A stretch of 31,417 nucleotides of DNA, taken from the NCBI GenBank assembly GCA_002428225.1, contig DIUD01000080.1, positions 1 through 31,417 on the forward strand, in the 5' to 3' direction. The notes below the pieces were generated by a model. It saw only the letters and a list, made by a program, of their open reading frames with translations, did not search any database and was not told where the DNA came from. This DNA is from Roseovarius sp. UBA6167 (GTDB taxonomy: Bacteria > Pseudomonadota > Alphaproteobacteria > Rhodobacterales > Rhodobacteraceae). The position numbers were made by a program, and so were the translations under genes. How positions within the stretch are numbered: the stretch's first letter is position 1; each line of letters opens with the position of its first letter. This document shows, piece by piece, positions 31,047 through 31,417 of the stretch.

Positions 31047-31417
31047 ATGGACGGTAACGACATGGGCAAATGCCCCGTCATGCATGGCGGACTGACCGAG
31101 AGCGGCAAGAGCGTCACCGACTGGTGGCCCAGAAGCCTCAACCTCGACATCCTGCATCAGCACGACCGCAAGACCAATCCTCTGGGAGAGGATTTCGATT
31201 ACCGCGAGGCGGTCGAGGGCCTCGATTTCGAGGCGGTCAAGGCTGACGTCCGTGCGCTGCTGACCCAAAGCCAGGACTGGTGGCCCGCCGATTACGGCCA
31301 TTACGGCGGCCTCATGATCCGGCTGGCATGGCACTCGGCGGGCACCTATCGCATTGCCGACGGGCGTGGCGGCGGCGGCACCGGCAATATCCGCTTCGCG
31401 CCGCTCAACTCCTGGCC
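31047..31417 (+). CDS. katG: Catalase-peroxidase KatG, 3' end missing
   Basis: KatG is a bifunctional haem catalase and peroxidase that destroys hydrogen peroxide. Only the first 123 codons are in the window and the frame is open to the last base. GGAGG at 31037-31041 supports the ATG at 31047. The N-terminus CPVMHG, DWWPRSLNLDILHQH and the distal haem motif RLAWHSAGTYR (with the catalytic Arg, Trp and His) are characteristic, followed by GTGNIRFAPLNSWP. The Trp of this motif is part of the Met-Tyr-Trp adduct; the other two residues lie beyond the window. The upstream palindrome suggests peroxide-responsive control. Confidence 0.96.
   Translation, partial: MDGNDMGKCPVMHGGLTESGKSVTDWWPRSLNLDILHQHDRKTNPLGEDFDYREAVEGLDFEAVKADVRALLTQSQDWWPADYGHYGGLMIRLAWHSAGTYRIADGRGGGGTGNIRFAPLNSW

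Overview
The window is a GC-rich chromosomal segment of an alphaproteobacterium, almost certainly a Rhodobacteraceae/Roseobacter-group member. The grounds are: an RNase E with a long acidic insert splitting its S1 domain; a GTA-type holin next to a GH108 lysozyme; the order tsaD/gpsA/YciI/EVE opposite hemD, a mitofilin-like protein and a HemY-like protein; the motB-flgE-flgK-flgL-flgI block; and CtrA-type TTAA-N7-TTAA sites. It reads as a core-genome region. I see no transposase, integrase, prophage, CRISPR array, rRNA or tRNA.

Left part (1-8324): the 3' part of a DctD-like response regulator that lacks the sigma-54 GAFTGA loop; a structured 413-base leader and rne; a TusA-like protein on the minus strand; ccdA; a small Hsp20 gene behind a near-perfect FNR/FnrL box; murI; argC; and the haem chaperone gene ccmE.

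Middle (8325-16121): a Roseobacter-type intergenic hairpin repeat; a two-gene lysis cassette (GH108 lysozyme and 3-TM holin) of the kind that releases gene transfer agents; a minus-strand operon tsaD-gpsA-yciI-EVE whose three junctions all overlap (ATGA, TGATG, TGATG); and, divergent from it, hemD followed by mitofilin-like and HemY-like membrane proteins.

Right part (16122-31417): a TRAP transporter operon dctP-dctQ-dctM with tandem repeats in its promoter/leader and a strong stem-loop between dctP and dctQ; a flagellar block motB, flgE-flgK-flgL-flgI with CtrA-like boxes before motB and flgE; pncB; pheT with an attenuator-like hairpin upstream; gatB; and the start of katG behind an OxyR-like palindrome.

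Functional links: ccdA and ccmE both serve cytochrome c maturation; hemD and the HemY-like gene concern haem; murI and the lysozyme/holin pair make and break the wall; motB and flgE-I form part of the motor, hook and P-ring. No wholly new system is evident. The most useful leads are regulatory (FNR, CtrA and OxyR-like sites, tandem repeats, attenuator-like hairpin) and protein variants (DctD without GAFTGA, MotB without the peptidoglycan-binding Asp, an EF-hand loop in the lysozyme, a zinc ribbon in HemY).
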